Shown: positions 44,869 to 53,390 of the stretch, piece after piece
Layout: each line of letters starts with the position of its first letter
How positions within the stretch are numbered: the first letter of the stretch is position 1
From: Erysipelothrix piscisicarius
Lineage (GTDB): Bacteria; Bacillota_I; Bacilli_A; Erysipelotrichales; Erysipelotrichaceae
Length of the DNA stretch: 64,000 bases
NCBI RefSeq assembly: GCF_003931795.1
Contig: NZ_CP034234.1
Coordinates: 868,001-932,000, forward strand
Reading direction: 5' to 3'
Notes under the pieces: model-generated
Database searches by the model: none
Told to the model about the DNA's origin: nothing
The model's input: only the letters and a program-made list of their open reading frames with translations
Made by a program: the position numbers and the translations under genes

Positions 44869-45604
44869 TACATTGGGAATTTTTGATTCGGGACTGGGTG
44901 GCTACAGTGTCTATCAATACTTAAAACAAAATCTTGATCCAGTCTCTTTGGTGCTCTATGCAGATCAAAAGCATGCACCTTATGGGAATCAATCGGATGA
45001 TGCAATCATTGGGTATACCATCAATGCAATGCAATGGTTCCATGATCGAGAGATCTTAGATGTCGTCATTGCATGCAATACGGTTTCGGCGGTTGCTCTG
45101 ACAACCGTACGTAAACATTTTCCCGATATGAATCTTATTGGTATCATTGAACTTACCGTTGGTCAAATTGATTTGACAGATGATGTTTGTGTGGGAATTG
45201 TATCGACACTTGCCACATTTAATGCCCATGCATATCGTAATTTGATTCATGAAAAAGGATCAGGATCGGTTAAAGAACTTGCGCTCCCTGAATTGGTTAA
45301 TATTATTGAAGGTCTAAATCAAAATTTAGATTTAGAAACATACCTTCGGAATGAATTAACGCCAATTCTTGAGGCAACCGATTTGATTCTTGGATGTACG
45401 CATTTTCCACTAGTAGAAGATGTCTTTAGAAAAATATATAAGGGAAATATTCATGATTCCAAACGACCGATTCGTGAATTTATTGAAATGAATTATTCGT
45501 TTAACTCATCAGTGTGTCAAACCTATACAACGGGTGACGCCCATAAAATGGAACGTCAAATAGAACGTCTCTTTAAATCAATAGAAAAGGTGGAAACAAT
45601 ATGA
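44855..45604 (+). CDS. murI: Glutamate racemase
   Basis: Makes D-glutamate for peptidoglycan. The 249-residue protein shows the opening IFDSGLGGYSVY, the two catalytic cysteines in IACNTVSAVAL (about residue 72) and LGCTHFPLVED (about 180), and the APYGN loop. It starts inside uvrC (ATG 44855, after a GGAATG-like site). It overlaps the phosphodiesterase gene by four bases. Confidence 0.94.
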   Translation: MKKISTLGIFDSGLGGYSVYQYLKQNLDPVSLVLYADQKHAPYGNQSDDAIIGYTINAMQWFHDREILDVVIACNTVSAVALTTVRKHFPDMNLIGIIELTVGQIDLTDDVCVGIVSTLATFNAHAYRNLIHEKGSGSVKELALPELVNIIEGLNQNLDLETYLRNELTPILEATDLILGCTHFPLVEDVFRKIYKGNIHDSKRPIREFIEMNYSFNSSVCQTYTTGDAHKMERQIERLFKSIEKVETI

Positions 45605-46071
45605 CAGAAATTATCGTTTGCAGTGATAACCATGGTAAGAAAAAAGTTCTCGATGCGATTTTACAGAATTATCCTCATGCAGATGCCTACATTCATTGTG
45701 GCGATAATGAACTTGATCTTGAATCCATGAAACCCTTCCATGCAGTGACCGGTAATAATGATACATTCTATAAGTACCCTGAATCGTTAGTTATTGAGGT
45801 TAAGGGAACCCGTATTTTTGTAGCGCACGGTCATTTAATGCGTTACCGTCATATCGAAGAGGATATTATTGCCTTGGCCAAGGAACACCGTTGTACCATT
45901 GCGTGTTACGGTCATACGCATGTTCCGGTTGTGAAAGATGTCGATGGGATACTGCTCATCAATCCCGGTTCACTCTATTATAATCGTGACGGATCGCCGA
46001 CATGTTTCGCAAAAATCACGATTACAGATGATAAAGTGACCGTCGAAGAATTATTTGAAAGAGATTTATAA
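45601..46071 (+). CDS. YfcE-type metallophosphodiesterase
   Basis: A 156-residue calcineurin-like phosphoesterase. The metal motifs are complete: CSDNHG (residues 7-12), HCGDNELD, GNNDTF, VAHGHLM and YGHTHVP. Relatives include E. coli YfcE and Methanococcus MJ0936, active on phosphodiesters in the test tube; the natural substrate is unknown. It follows murI with ATGA overlap, the usual place in Firmicutes. Confidence 0.92.
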   Translation: MTEIIVCSDNHGKKKVLDAILQNYPHADAYIHCGDNELDLESMKPFHAVTGNNDTFYKYPESLVIEVKGTRIFVAHGHLMRYRHIEEDIIALAKEHRCTIACYGHTHVPVVKDVDGILLINPGSLYYNRDGSPTCFAKITITDDKVTVEELFERDL

Positions 46072-46083
46072 AAAGCATTGTAT

Positions 46084-46120
46084 TCTATGCGTCTTAATGA
46101 TATTATTGTAGACGCATAGA
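46084..46120. promoter_or_regulatory. Inverted repeat spanning the tRNA-Arg promoter
   Basis: Perfect 11-bp arms TCTATGCGTCT (46084-46094) and AGACGCATAGA (46110-46120) enclose 15 bases. A promoter TTGTAT (46078-46083), 17 bases, TATTAT (46101-46106) lies across it, so it may be an operator or a read-through hairpin. Confidence 0.55.
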
Positions 46121-46129
46121 GCACAATTT

Positions 46130-46205
46130 GTCTCCGTAGCTCAGTGGATAGAGCACGCGCCTTCTAAGCGTGTGGTCGGGAGTTCGAATCTCTCCGGGGA
46201 CGCCA
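46130..46205 (+). tRNA. tRNA-Arg(TCT)
   Basis: 76-base cloverleaf with encoded CCA. The loop CTTCTAA in a CGCGC/GCGTG stem gives anticodon TCT. Confidence 0.95.
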
Positions 46206-46217
46206 ATTTTAAACGAT

Positions 46218-46244
46218 AACACCTAAATTAGGGTGTTTTTTTTT
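46218..46244 (+). terminator. Terminator of tRNA-Arg
   Basis: AACACC/GGTGTT stem with eight-base loop and a long T run. Confidence 0.85.
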
Positions 46245-46359
46245 ATGTTTTCCAAAAAAGTTCACATATAATAAAATCTACACGATAAAATGAGTTTAAC
46301 AATAGGATTTTATGTGAAAATTTAGTACAATTATACAAGAACTTTATATGGAGGGGCAT

Positions 46360-47187
46360 ATGAAAGTAGAAAAGAAACACATTATTGGATTTTTTGGATT
46401 ATTAGTTTTTTGCTTAGGTTGTGGTGTTGAATATTTTCAAGGTGTATCCAAGAAACCAGTGGAACAAGAGCCCCCAAAGATTATAAAAAAGAAGCCGGAT
46501 CAATTTAAGGTTTCAAAGTTTGTAAAGCGTGAAAAACAAGATGATGTAGAGATTGAGGAAGGCGATCATTTTGTGGAGAATGTTCGTAGTGAAGAAACAC
46601 CGATTCCCTTTGATACGATAGAAAAAAATGATGATGGACTTAATAAAGGCGAAACGGTAATTGAACAAGAGGGACAACTGGGTCTTAAGCGTACTGTTTA
46701 CAAAGAACTCTATAAAAATAATGATTTAATTGACTCAACAATGGAATATACCGAAGTGGTTTACCAACCCGTAGATGAAATTACACGGGTTGGCATTAAA
46801 GAGGTTGTTGTGAATCATGAGTACATTAATAAAGAGGAATCGCTCTTAATGTTTCAACGTGTGAATCAGATTCGAAGTGAACATCAGTTAGAACCTTTAA
46901 CGTGGTCGGAATCCTTATTTGAATACGCTGGGATTCGTGCAGTGGATTTAGAACAAAGTTTTGAACATCGACGACCCGATGGAAGCTCATGGGATAGTTT
47001 AAATCCACAGTTGATTTTTGCTGAAAACTTGGCAAAACGGGCATTTTCAGTTGATAGTGCCATCAGTGGATTTATGGAATCACCAAGTCATCGTGCAAAC
47101 ATTTTAGATGATTTTAAATCGGGTGCTTGTGCTCTTTATAAAGCATCTGATGGAAATTGGTATTGGGTGCAATTGTTTGGATATTGA
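46360..47187 (+). CDS. Secreted G5-like plus CAP-domain protein
   Basis: A 275-residue exported protein. A signal/anchor segment (residues 8-24, ending LGCG, a weak lipobox) leads to a lysine-rich linker. A G5-like domain follows (about residues 85-150, with KGETVIEQEGQLGLKRTVYK), a fold that binds sugar chains or zinc. The CAP/SCP domain ends the protein, with LTWSESLFEYAGIRAVDL, FEHRRPDGSSW, AENLAK and SPSHRANILD, typical of bacterial YkwD-type proteins. It may act at the cell surface; no activity is proven. The ATG has GGAGGGG upstream. Confidence 0.85.
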   Translation: MKVEKKHIIGFFGLLVFCLGCGVEYFQGVSKKPVEQEPPKIIKKKPDQFKVSKFVKREKQDDVEIEEGDHFVENVRSEETPIPFDTIEKNDDGLNKGETVIEQEGQLGLKRTVYKELYKNNDLIDSTMEYTEVVYQPVDEITRVGIKEVVVNHEYINKEESLLMFQRVNQIRSEHQLEPLTWSESLFEYAGIRAVDLEQSFEHRRPDGSSWDSLNPQLIFAENLAKRAFSVDSAISGFMESPSHRANILDDFKSGACALYKASDGNWYWVQLFGY

Positions 47188-47247
47188 AACGGTCTTGTTT
47201 GAAATGGAAACAAAGGTTATTATAGATGAGGTATGTGGAGGTAAAGC

Positions 47248-48246
47248 ATGGGTCGTATAAAATATTATTTTAGAAGGTTAAAAGCATTGGATTATAAAAA
47301 CATGTGGCGAATTGCAGGTATAATTCACCAGGAAACAGGAAAATTTAGACTTGTGATTCTTCTTGATATGATTGGTTGTTCGTTTATCTATCAATCGGGT
47401 TATTTTGATTATTTTGAGTTTGAGTTTTATTTATTGAATCGTGCTGAACGAAAAACGTTTATCACAGGGGGAATCGCAAACTCAATTATAGTAAAGTATA
47501 ATCAAAAAGAGTTTAGACATAAATTTGCGGATAAGTCAGAATTTAATAAAGTGTTCCGAGAATATATCGGGCGTGATTTTGTGGACTTACGAGAATCATC
47601 TGATGAATTAATTAAGGCTTTTTTAGAGGGGCATGATGTTGTGATGGCTAAGGTTACTGATAGTTTGATGGGATATGGTGTCGAACGATTTGTAACTTCT
47701 GAAATTCAGGATTTTGACTCCTTTAAAAAAGAACGTATGGAACGCCGTCAATTTTTAATTGAAGAGTATTTTGTTCAGCATGAAGCCATGTCATCCCTTT
47801 ATCCAGAAAGTGTTAATACACTTCGCATGATTACGTTCTTTGATGGTAAAGATGTTCATGTGTTGGAAGGGGTCTTGAAAATTGGAAATGGTGGACATTT
47901 GGACAATTTTGGTGCGGGTGGTATGTATACCGTTTTGGATGATGGTGGTAAGGTGCTGTATCCAGCATTTGATAAAGATGCCGTTGCCTTTGATAAACAT
48001 CCAATTACCGGTACTGATATTGTTGGTTTCCAAGTGCCTCTTTACGACGAAATTGTTGAGATGCTAGATCGCGCAGCGCGTGAGGTTCCTCAGATTCAAT
48101 ATGTTGGCTGGGATGTTGCTGTGGGTCAAAAACGACCTTCACTCATTGAAGGAAATTACAATACCGGTGTATTCCAAATGAAACCAAGTTTAACGGGTTC
48201 AAAGGAAGGGCTGTTGCAAAAGTTCCGAAAAGTAATCGATATTTAA
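47248..48246 (+). CDS. Sugar-transfer-associated ATP-grasp protein, copy 1
   Basis: A 332-residue protein of the sugar-transfer-associated ATP-grasp family (PF14397), found in capsule and surface-polymer loci, where members ligate or modify a carrier-linked group. Visible are RQFLIEEYFVQHEAMSSLYPESVNTLRMITF (about 170-200), the glycine-rich GNGGHLDNFGAGGMYTVLD loop (about 212-230), and WDVAVGQKRPSLIEGNYNTG (about 290-309) with the metal-binding Glu/Asn. It is a paralogue of 53391. The exact reaction is unknown. It ends at a strong terminator. Confidence 0.8.
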   Translation: MGRIKYYFRRLKALDYKNMWRIAGIIHQETGKFRLVILLDMIGCSFIYQSGYFDYFEFEFYLLNRAERKTFITGGIANSIIVKYNQKEFRHKFADKSEFNKVFREYIGRDFVDLRESSDELIKAFLEGHDVVMAKVTDSLMGYGVERFVTSEIQDFDSFKKERMERRQFLIEEYFVQHEAMSSLYPESVNTLRMITFFDGKDVHVLEGVLKIGNGGHLDNFGAGGMYTVLDDGGKVLYPAFDKDAVAFDKHPITGTDIVGFQVPLYDEIVEMLDRAAREVPQIQYVGWDVAVGQKRPSLIEGNYNTGVFQMKPSLTGSKEGLLQKFRKVIDI

Positions 48247-48272
48247 ACCTCGACATTGTCGAGGTTTTTTTT
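48245..48272 (+). terminator. Terminator of ATP-grasp copy 1
   Basis: AAACCTCGAC/GTCGAGGTTT stem, ATT loop, T run. Confidence 0.92.
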
Positions 48273-48371
48273 GATTTTGTACCCTTTTAAAAGATAACGA
48301 AAACAAATGCGTTACTTTTGTTTTTTATCAAACAAAAGTGTGTTAAAATGAAACAGTATGAAAGGAAAAGT

Positions 48372-49007
48372 ATGAACAACTATTATGAAACGTGCATGAA
48401 CTCAATTCAAAGCCTTCTTGATGAAGGAAAAACACGTGAAGCACTTGTGCTTATCGATGAAGAATTGAGAATGCCTTATGTACCCGAACCATATTTTACG
48501 CAGTTTCAATCCATTCGTGATTCGATACGAATCGATACAAGCCCATCAAGTAAATACTATGAAGATATTGAGGACTTAGAGGAAGCATTACGTGGAAATG
48601 AACTTTTACAACAAAAGGCCATTATTTCTTTGGAACGTATGAACCTACGTAATGAACTCCCTCATATAAAAAAATGGCTTGCAGATGAGTACACCGAAGA
48701 TTGGATCAAAAAACAAATATTATTTTTCTTGATTGATCAGTCGATTGATTTGAAATTGAATTTAAAGTTAAAAATGACGGAGCAGGTGGTTGATACATCT
48801 CAATTGGAAAATCCATTTGAATCAGAAGCGTATCAAGCATGTGTATTACAGTTGGGTGATATGCTTGAGTCTGAAAACCCGAGTTTATTAATTCTTTGTC
48901 TTGGTGCTTTGGAACAACGCGTCCTCGATGCATTCCCAGTGTCAATTGATGAATTAAAAGCAGAGGAAATATTGTATACAGTGAACACTTATTTGTATAA
49001 AGTATAA
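48372..49007 (+). CDS. DUF3196-like helical protein upstream of tig
   Basis: A 211-residue acidic, mostly helical protein. Repeating helices such as YETCMNSIQSLLDEGKTREAL (residues 4-24) resemble a TPR-like fold, and similar proteins sit before tig in related Firmicutes. I match it to DUF3196 by position and style, not by a clear motif. ATG 48372 has AAAGGAAAAG before it; a longer start at 48348 is possible. Function unknown. Confidence 0.65.
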   Translation: MNNYYETCMNSIQSLLDEGKTREALVLIDEELRMPYVPEPYFTQFQSIRDSIRIDTSPSSKYYEDIEDLEEALRGNELLQQKAIISLERMNLRNELPHIKKWLADEYTEDWIKKQILFFLIDQSIDLKLNLKLKMTEQVVDTSQLENPFESEAYQACVLQLGDMLESENPSLLILCLGALEQRVLDAFPVSIDELKAEEILYTVNTYLYKV

Positions 49008-49056
49008 AGAATGCAATCCCCACTCATTTCGGTTAAAATAGAGTGGTCGTAAGTTT

Positions 49057-49098
49057 TTAGCACTCGTGTGTTGACTGTGCTAAAAGTTATGTTATAAT
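49057..49098 (+). promoter_or_regulatory. CIRCE-like HrcA operator over the tig promoter
   Basis: TTAGCACTC (49057-49065), nine bases, CTGTGCTAA (49075-49083): the left arm is perfect CIRCE and the right differs at two positions. It overlaps the -35 TTGACT (49071-49076) of a promoter with TATAAT (49093-49098). HrcA bound here would block RNA polymerase. Confidence 0.75.
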
Positions 49099-49121
49099 AG
49101 TGAAGTACTAGGAGGACAAAA

Positions 49122-50393
49122 ATGAAATCTACATGGACATTAAATGAAAACTCAACAGGATTATTAACTGTTGAAGTTGAAGAAAAAGCTTGGAAAAAAG
49201 CACAAGATAAAACTTTAGAAAATGCAATTAAAAACGTTGAAATTCAAGGGTTCCGAAAAGGACAAGCACCTAAAGAATTAGCTCGTAAACAAGTAAACGA
49301 ACAAATGATTATGATGGATGCAGTTAATGCCATCGCTAATGAAGCATTTGTTGCAGGTATGGTTGAACAAAAAATTGAACCTGTTGCAACACCTGAATTA
49401 GACATCGAAGCAATGACTGAAGATGCATTAACATTGAAATTTATCGTTACTGTTAAACCAGAAGTTGAATTAGGTGAATATAAAGGTCTTGATATCAAAC
49501 GTAAACGAATTACTGTTTCTGCAAAAGATATCGAAGCTGAGCTTGAAAAATTACAAGCAGAACAAGCAGAATTACAACTTAAAGACGGTGCAGTTGAAAA
49601 CGGCGATACAGTTGTAATGGATTTTGAAGGATTTAAAGACGGCGTTGCATTTGAGGGTGGAAAAGGTGAGAACTATACATTAGAAATTGGTTCAAACTCA
49701 TTTATTCCAGGTTTCGAAGAAGCAATGATCGGTATGGTTTCAGAAGATGAAAAAGATTTAGATATCACTTTCCCAGAAGAATACCATGTAGAAGAACTTG
49801 CTGGTCAACCAGTTGTCTTCAAAGTTAAATTACACGAAGTAAAAACTAAAGTGTTACCAGAATTAAACGATGAGTTTGTTGAATTGTTAGATGATGAAGA
49901 AATTACATCTTTAGATGCACTTAAAGATTCAATTAAGAAAAATCTAAAAGCACAACGTGAACAAGCAGAAGAAGATCGCGTAAATGAAGAACTTGTGGAA
50001 ACAATTTCAAATAATGCAAAAATTGATATTCCTGCAGCAATGATTGAAGAAGAGTTAAACCAAATGTTTAATGAATTCAACCAACGTCTTGCACAACAAG
50101 GTATGAACTTCGATCTTTACTCACAAATTCTAGGACAATCAGAAGAAGATGTTAAAGAACAAATGCGTGAAGATGCAGAAAAACGTGTACGTACTCGCTT
50201 AACACTTGAAAAAATTGCTGAAGTTGAAGGATTAAAAGTAGAAGACGAAGAAATTGAAAAAGAATTTACAACAATTTCTGAAGTATACGGTATGGAACTT
50301 GACCAAGTTAAAAACTTAGTTTCACCTGATGCTATCGGATACGATATTTTATTACGAAAAGCGATGGAGCTAGTACAAGAAACTCTTGCTTAA
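49122..50393 (+). CDS. tig: Trigger factor
   Basis: Ribosome-bound chaperone and prolyl isomerase. The 423-residue protein has the ribosome-docking segment VEIQGFRKGQAPKELA (about residues 40-55; family signature GFRxGxxP). The FKBP domain is near residues 150-240 (GDTVVMDFEGFKDGVAFEGG), and the long helical C-terminal arm follows. A CIRCE-like operator covers its promoter, which suggests heat-shock control by HrcA. A small terminator separates it from lon. Confidence 0.96.
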   Translation: MKSTWTLNENSTGLLTVEVEEKAWKKAQDKTLENAIKNVEIQGFRKGQAPKELARKQVNEQMIMMDAVNAIANEAFVAGMVEQKIEPVATPELDIEAMTEDALTLKFIVTVKPEVELGEYKGLDIKRKRITVSAKDIEAELEKLQAEQAELQLKDGAVENGDTVVMDFEGFKDGVAFEGGKGENYTLEIGSNSFIPGFEEAMIGMVSEDEKDLDITFPEEYHVEELAGQPVVFKVKLHEVKTKVLPELNDEFVELLDDEEITSLDALKDSIKKNLKAQREQAEEDRVNEELVETISNNAKIDIPAAMIEEELNQMFNEFNQRLAQQGMNFDLYSQILGQSEEDVKEQMREDAEKRVRTRLTLEKIAEVEGLKVEDEEIEKEFTTISEVYGMELDQVKNLVSPDAIGYDILLRKAMELVQETLA

Positions 50394-50395
50394 TT

Positions 50396-50418
50396 AAAAG
50401 ACGCTTAGCGTCTTTTTT
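50396..50418 (+). terminator. Terminator between tig and lon
   Basis: AAAAGACGC/GCGTCTTTT stem with a TTA loop and T run. lon has no clear promoter after it, so read-through probably occurs. Confidence 0.8.
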
Positions 50419-50439
50419 ATCCTTAAAGGAGGGATTGCT

Positions 50440-52755
50440 ATGAGCGAAAAAAATATAACAATAAGCGTTCCTGTTGTTGCAACGCGCGGTGTTATTGTGT
50501 TTCCAGAACAAGAAATTATGATTGAAGTTGGCCGTCACAAGAGCATGAATGCTATTGACGAAGCAGAAAAGTTCTTTAATGGACAAGTCGTGCTTGTAAG
50601 TCAAAAAGACATTCTTGTGGATGATCCGCGTCAAGATGAACTTTTTGAGTATGGTTCACTTGTTAATATTAAAGCCGTAAAACGTAAACAAGGATTTTTA
50701 CGTGTTACATTTACAGGATTAAAACGTGTTAAAATCGACACATTAAACGATGATGGACGCATGCTTTTCGGTGCAGTAACATCTTTAGATGATATTATTG
50801 GCGAAGAAAACGAAGAAATGGCATTAGTTCGTCGTATTACGAATGAAATTGAACAGGTTTCTGTTCAAAATATAACAATCCCTACTGAGATTGTTAATCA
50901 ACTAACGATGGGCGTGTCTGCCTCACAATTGAGTGATCAATTTTCTCAATACTTCCCACTTCAACTTGAACGCAAGCAGGAATTGCTGGAAGAATTAAGT
51001 GTAAACGAACGTCTTCTAATGATTATCGAAGAGATTCAACGCGAGCATACGCTTGCTCAGATTGAAAACACGATTAACGAAAAGGTTAAAGATCGTGTTG
51101 AAGAAAACCAACGTGAATATTACTTACGTGAAAAAATGCGCGCAATTCGTGAAGAGTTGGGTGATGTCAGTGATATTGGCGAGGATAGCGATGAATTCCG
51201 TGAAATGATCGAGAACAATCCTTATCCAGAATATGTTAAAGAAAAAGCGATGGAGGAATTGCGTCGTTATGAAATGTTACCACAAGCCTCAGGTGAGTCG
51301 GGTGTTATTCGTTCATATCTAGAATGGCTATTAAAAACACCATGGTGGCAACAAACGGAAGATATTAAAGATTTAAATCTTGTGCGTGAACAACTTGATG
51401 ATGACCACTTCGGTTTGGATAAAGTTAAAGATCGTATTATGGAGTATCTTGCGGTTAAAGAAATGACCGGGAATTTAGAAGCTCCAATCATCTGTCTAGT
51501 GGGGCCTCCAGGGGTTGGTAAAACGTCACTTGCGAAATCAATTGCGGATTCACTTGGTCGTGAATTTGTAAAAGCATCTGTAGGTGGTGTGCGTGATGAA
51601 GCGGAAATTCGTGGTCACCGTCGTACTTATCTTGGATCATTACCAGGACGTATTATTCAGGGAATGAAAAAAGCGGGTGTTGTGAATCCAGTGTTCTTAA
51701 TTGATGAGATTGATAAAATGGCTTCAGATTATAAGGGCGATCCTTCAAGTGCGATGCTTGAAGTGTTGGATCCTGAACAAAACAAAATGTTTAGCGATAA
51801 CTACTTAGAAGAACCTTATGATTTATCAAATGTTATGTTCGTAGCGACTGCAAACTACTTAGGGGATATTCCTGAAGCGTTACGCGATCGTTTAGAAATT
51901 ATTCAACTTAGTTCATACACTGAAGAAGAAAAACTTAATATAGCGAAAGAACATTTAATACCAAAACAATTGGAATCAAACGGACTTAAAAAATCTCAAT
52001 TCCGTATGAGTGATGCACAATTACGATATGTAATTCGTCACTACACACGCGAAGCAGGGGTTCGCCAATTAGAGCGTGTCATTGCGTCGTTATGTCGAAA
52101 AACGGTTCTTGCAATCCTCAAAGATGGTAAGAAAACAATTACAATCAATAAAGACCTAATTACAGAGTGGTTGGGACAAATTATTTTCGAATATGGCCAA
52201 AAAGAGAAGAAAGATCAAGTTGGTGTTGTAACAGGTCTTGCTTATACTCAATTTGGTGGTGATGTACTTTCAATTGAAGTAACAACGTACGAAGGTAAGG
52301 GTCGACTTGTGGTTACGGGACAATTGGGTGATGTAATGAAGGAGTCGGCAGAAATTGCAATGGGATATGTTAAGAGTCATGCTCGCAGCTTGAATATTGC
52401 TCCGGATTTCTTTGAAAAACATGATGTCCAAGTTCACGTACCAGAAGGTGCTGTTCCAAAAGATGGTCCTTCGGCAGGTGTAACCTTTACGACGGCATTA
52501 ATCAGTGCTTTAACTGAAAACAAAGTGCGTGCAAACCTTGCGATGACTGGTGAAATTACATTGCGCGGTAATGTCTTGCCAATTGGTGGTTTAAAAGAGA
52601 AATCCCTAGCGGCACATCGTGTAGGCATTAACCGAATTGTCATTCCAAAACTCAATGAAAAAGACTTAGCAGAAGTTCCAGATGTTGTTAAGGAAAGTGT
52701 AACATTTATTCCATGCGAAACCATTGATGAAGTGTTGAAAGAAGCGCTTATTTAA
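50440..52755 (+). CDS. lon: ATP-dependent protease Lon
   Basis: A 771-residue LonA protease for damaged proteins. The N-terminal substrate domain spans about residues 8-205. The AAA+ module has Walker A GPPGVGKT (355-362), Walker B FLIDEIDKM and a sensor region. The protease domain shows the catalytic Ser678 in PKDGPSAG and the Lys in the following helix region. AAAGGAGG precedes the ATG. It overlaps engB by one base. Lon lies between trigger factor and the engB GTPase as in many Firmicutes. Confidence 0.97.
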   Translation: MSEKNITISVPVVATRGVIVFPEQEIMIEVGRHKSMNAIDEAEKFFNGQVVLVSQKDILVDDPRQDELFEYGSLVNIKAVKRKQGFLRVTFTGLKRVKIDTLNDDGRMLFGAVTSLDDIIGEENEEMALVRRITNEIEQVSVQNITIPTEIVNQLTMGVSASQLSDQFSQYFPLQLERKQELLEELSVNERLLMIIEEIQREHTLAQIENTINEKVKDRVEENQREYYLREKMRAIREELGDVSDIGEDSDEFREMIENNPYPEYVKEKAMEELRRYEMLPQASGESGVIRSYLEWLLKTPWWQQTEDIKDLNLVREQLDDDHFGLDKVKDRIMEYLAVKEMTGNLEAPIICLVGPPGVGKTSLAKSIADSLGREFVKASVGGVRDEAEIRGHRRTYLGSLPGRIIQGMKKAGVVNPVFLIDEIDKMASDYKGDPSSAMLEVLDPEQNKMFSDNYLEEPYDLSNVMFVATANYLGDIPEALRDRLEIIQLSSYTEEEKLNIAKEHLIPKQLESNGLKKSQFRMSDAQLRYVIRHYTREAGVRQLERVIASLCRKTVLAILKDGKKTITINKDLITEWLGQIIFEYGQKEKKDQVGVVTGLAYTQFGGDVLSIEVTTYEGKGRLVVTGQLGDVMKESAEIAMGYVKSHARSLNIAPDFFEKHDVQVHVPEGAVPKDGPSAGVTFTTALISALTENKVRANLAMTGEITLRGNVLPIGGLKEKSLAAHRVGINRIVIPKLNEKDLAEVPDVVKESVTFIPCETIDEVLKEALI

Positions 52756-53330
52756 TGGCGTGGAAGACAAATGATGCGCAGTTGATTATCTCAGCTGCGC
52801 ATTCGTCTCAATTTCCTGAGACGGGACAAAAAGAAATTGTTATGGTAGGTAAATCAAATGTAGGGAAATCTTCGTTGATAAATGCGATAACAAACCGTAA
52901 GAAGTTAGCTTATGTTGGACAAACACCTGGGAAAACCCGTTTAATAAACTTCTATCATATTAACGATGAAGTTATTTTAACGGACGTACCAGGTTATGGT
53001 TTCGCAAATCGTTCCAAACAAGAGCAAATCCATTATGGGACGTTGATGGATAGTTACTTTGAATTACGTCATCCATCCGTCATGCTTGTCCTTGTGGATG
53101 TTCGTCGTGGTGTAAGCCAAGATGACCTAATGATGATTGAGTTTGCGATTCATTACGGAATTCGTTATGCTCTTGTTTTATCAAAAGTCGATAAATTATC
53201 AAAGAACAAGATCAATAACATAAAGCGTGATGTCTTTAAGGAATTCCCGGATGTTACGGTACTTGAGTTTTCATCATTAAAAAATGAAACGCGTGAACCA
53301 ATCATTAAATTTATTGAACAAAATATTTAA
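52755..53330 (+). CDS. engB: Ribosome biogenesis GTPase EngB (YsxC)
   Basis: A 191-residue GTPase needed for 50S assembly. The G motifs are all visible: G1 GKSNVGKSSL (residues 32-41), G3 DVPGYGFA, G4 LSKVDKLSK and G5 FSSLK. The threonine switch is in TPGKTRLINFY. The ATG 52755 shares a base with the lon stop, so translation is coupled. This lon-engB pair is common in Firmicutes. Confidence 0.96.
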   Translation: MAWKTNDAQLIISAAHSSQFPETGQKEIVMVGKSNVGKSSLINAITNRKKLAYVGQTPGKTRLINFYHINDEVILTDVPGYGFANRSKQEQIHYGTLMDSYFELRHPSVMLVLVDVRRGVSQDDLMMIEFAIHYGIRYALVLSKVDKLSKNKINNIKRDVFKEFPDVTVLEFSSLKNETREPIIKFIEQNI

Positions 53331-53390
53331 CAATATTAACTGCAATGCGATGTCAATGACATCGCGATGGAACACATGAGAGGGACGAAA

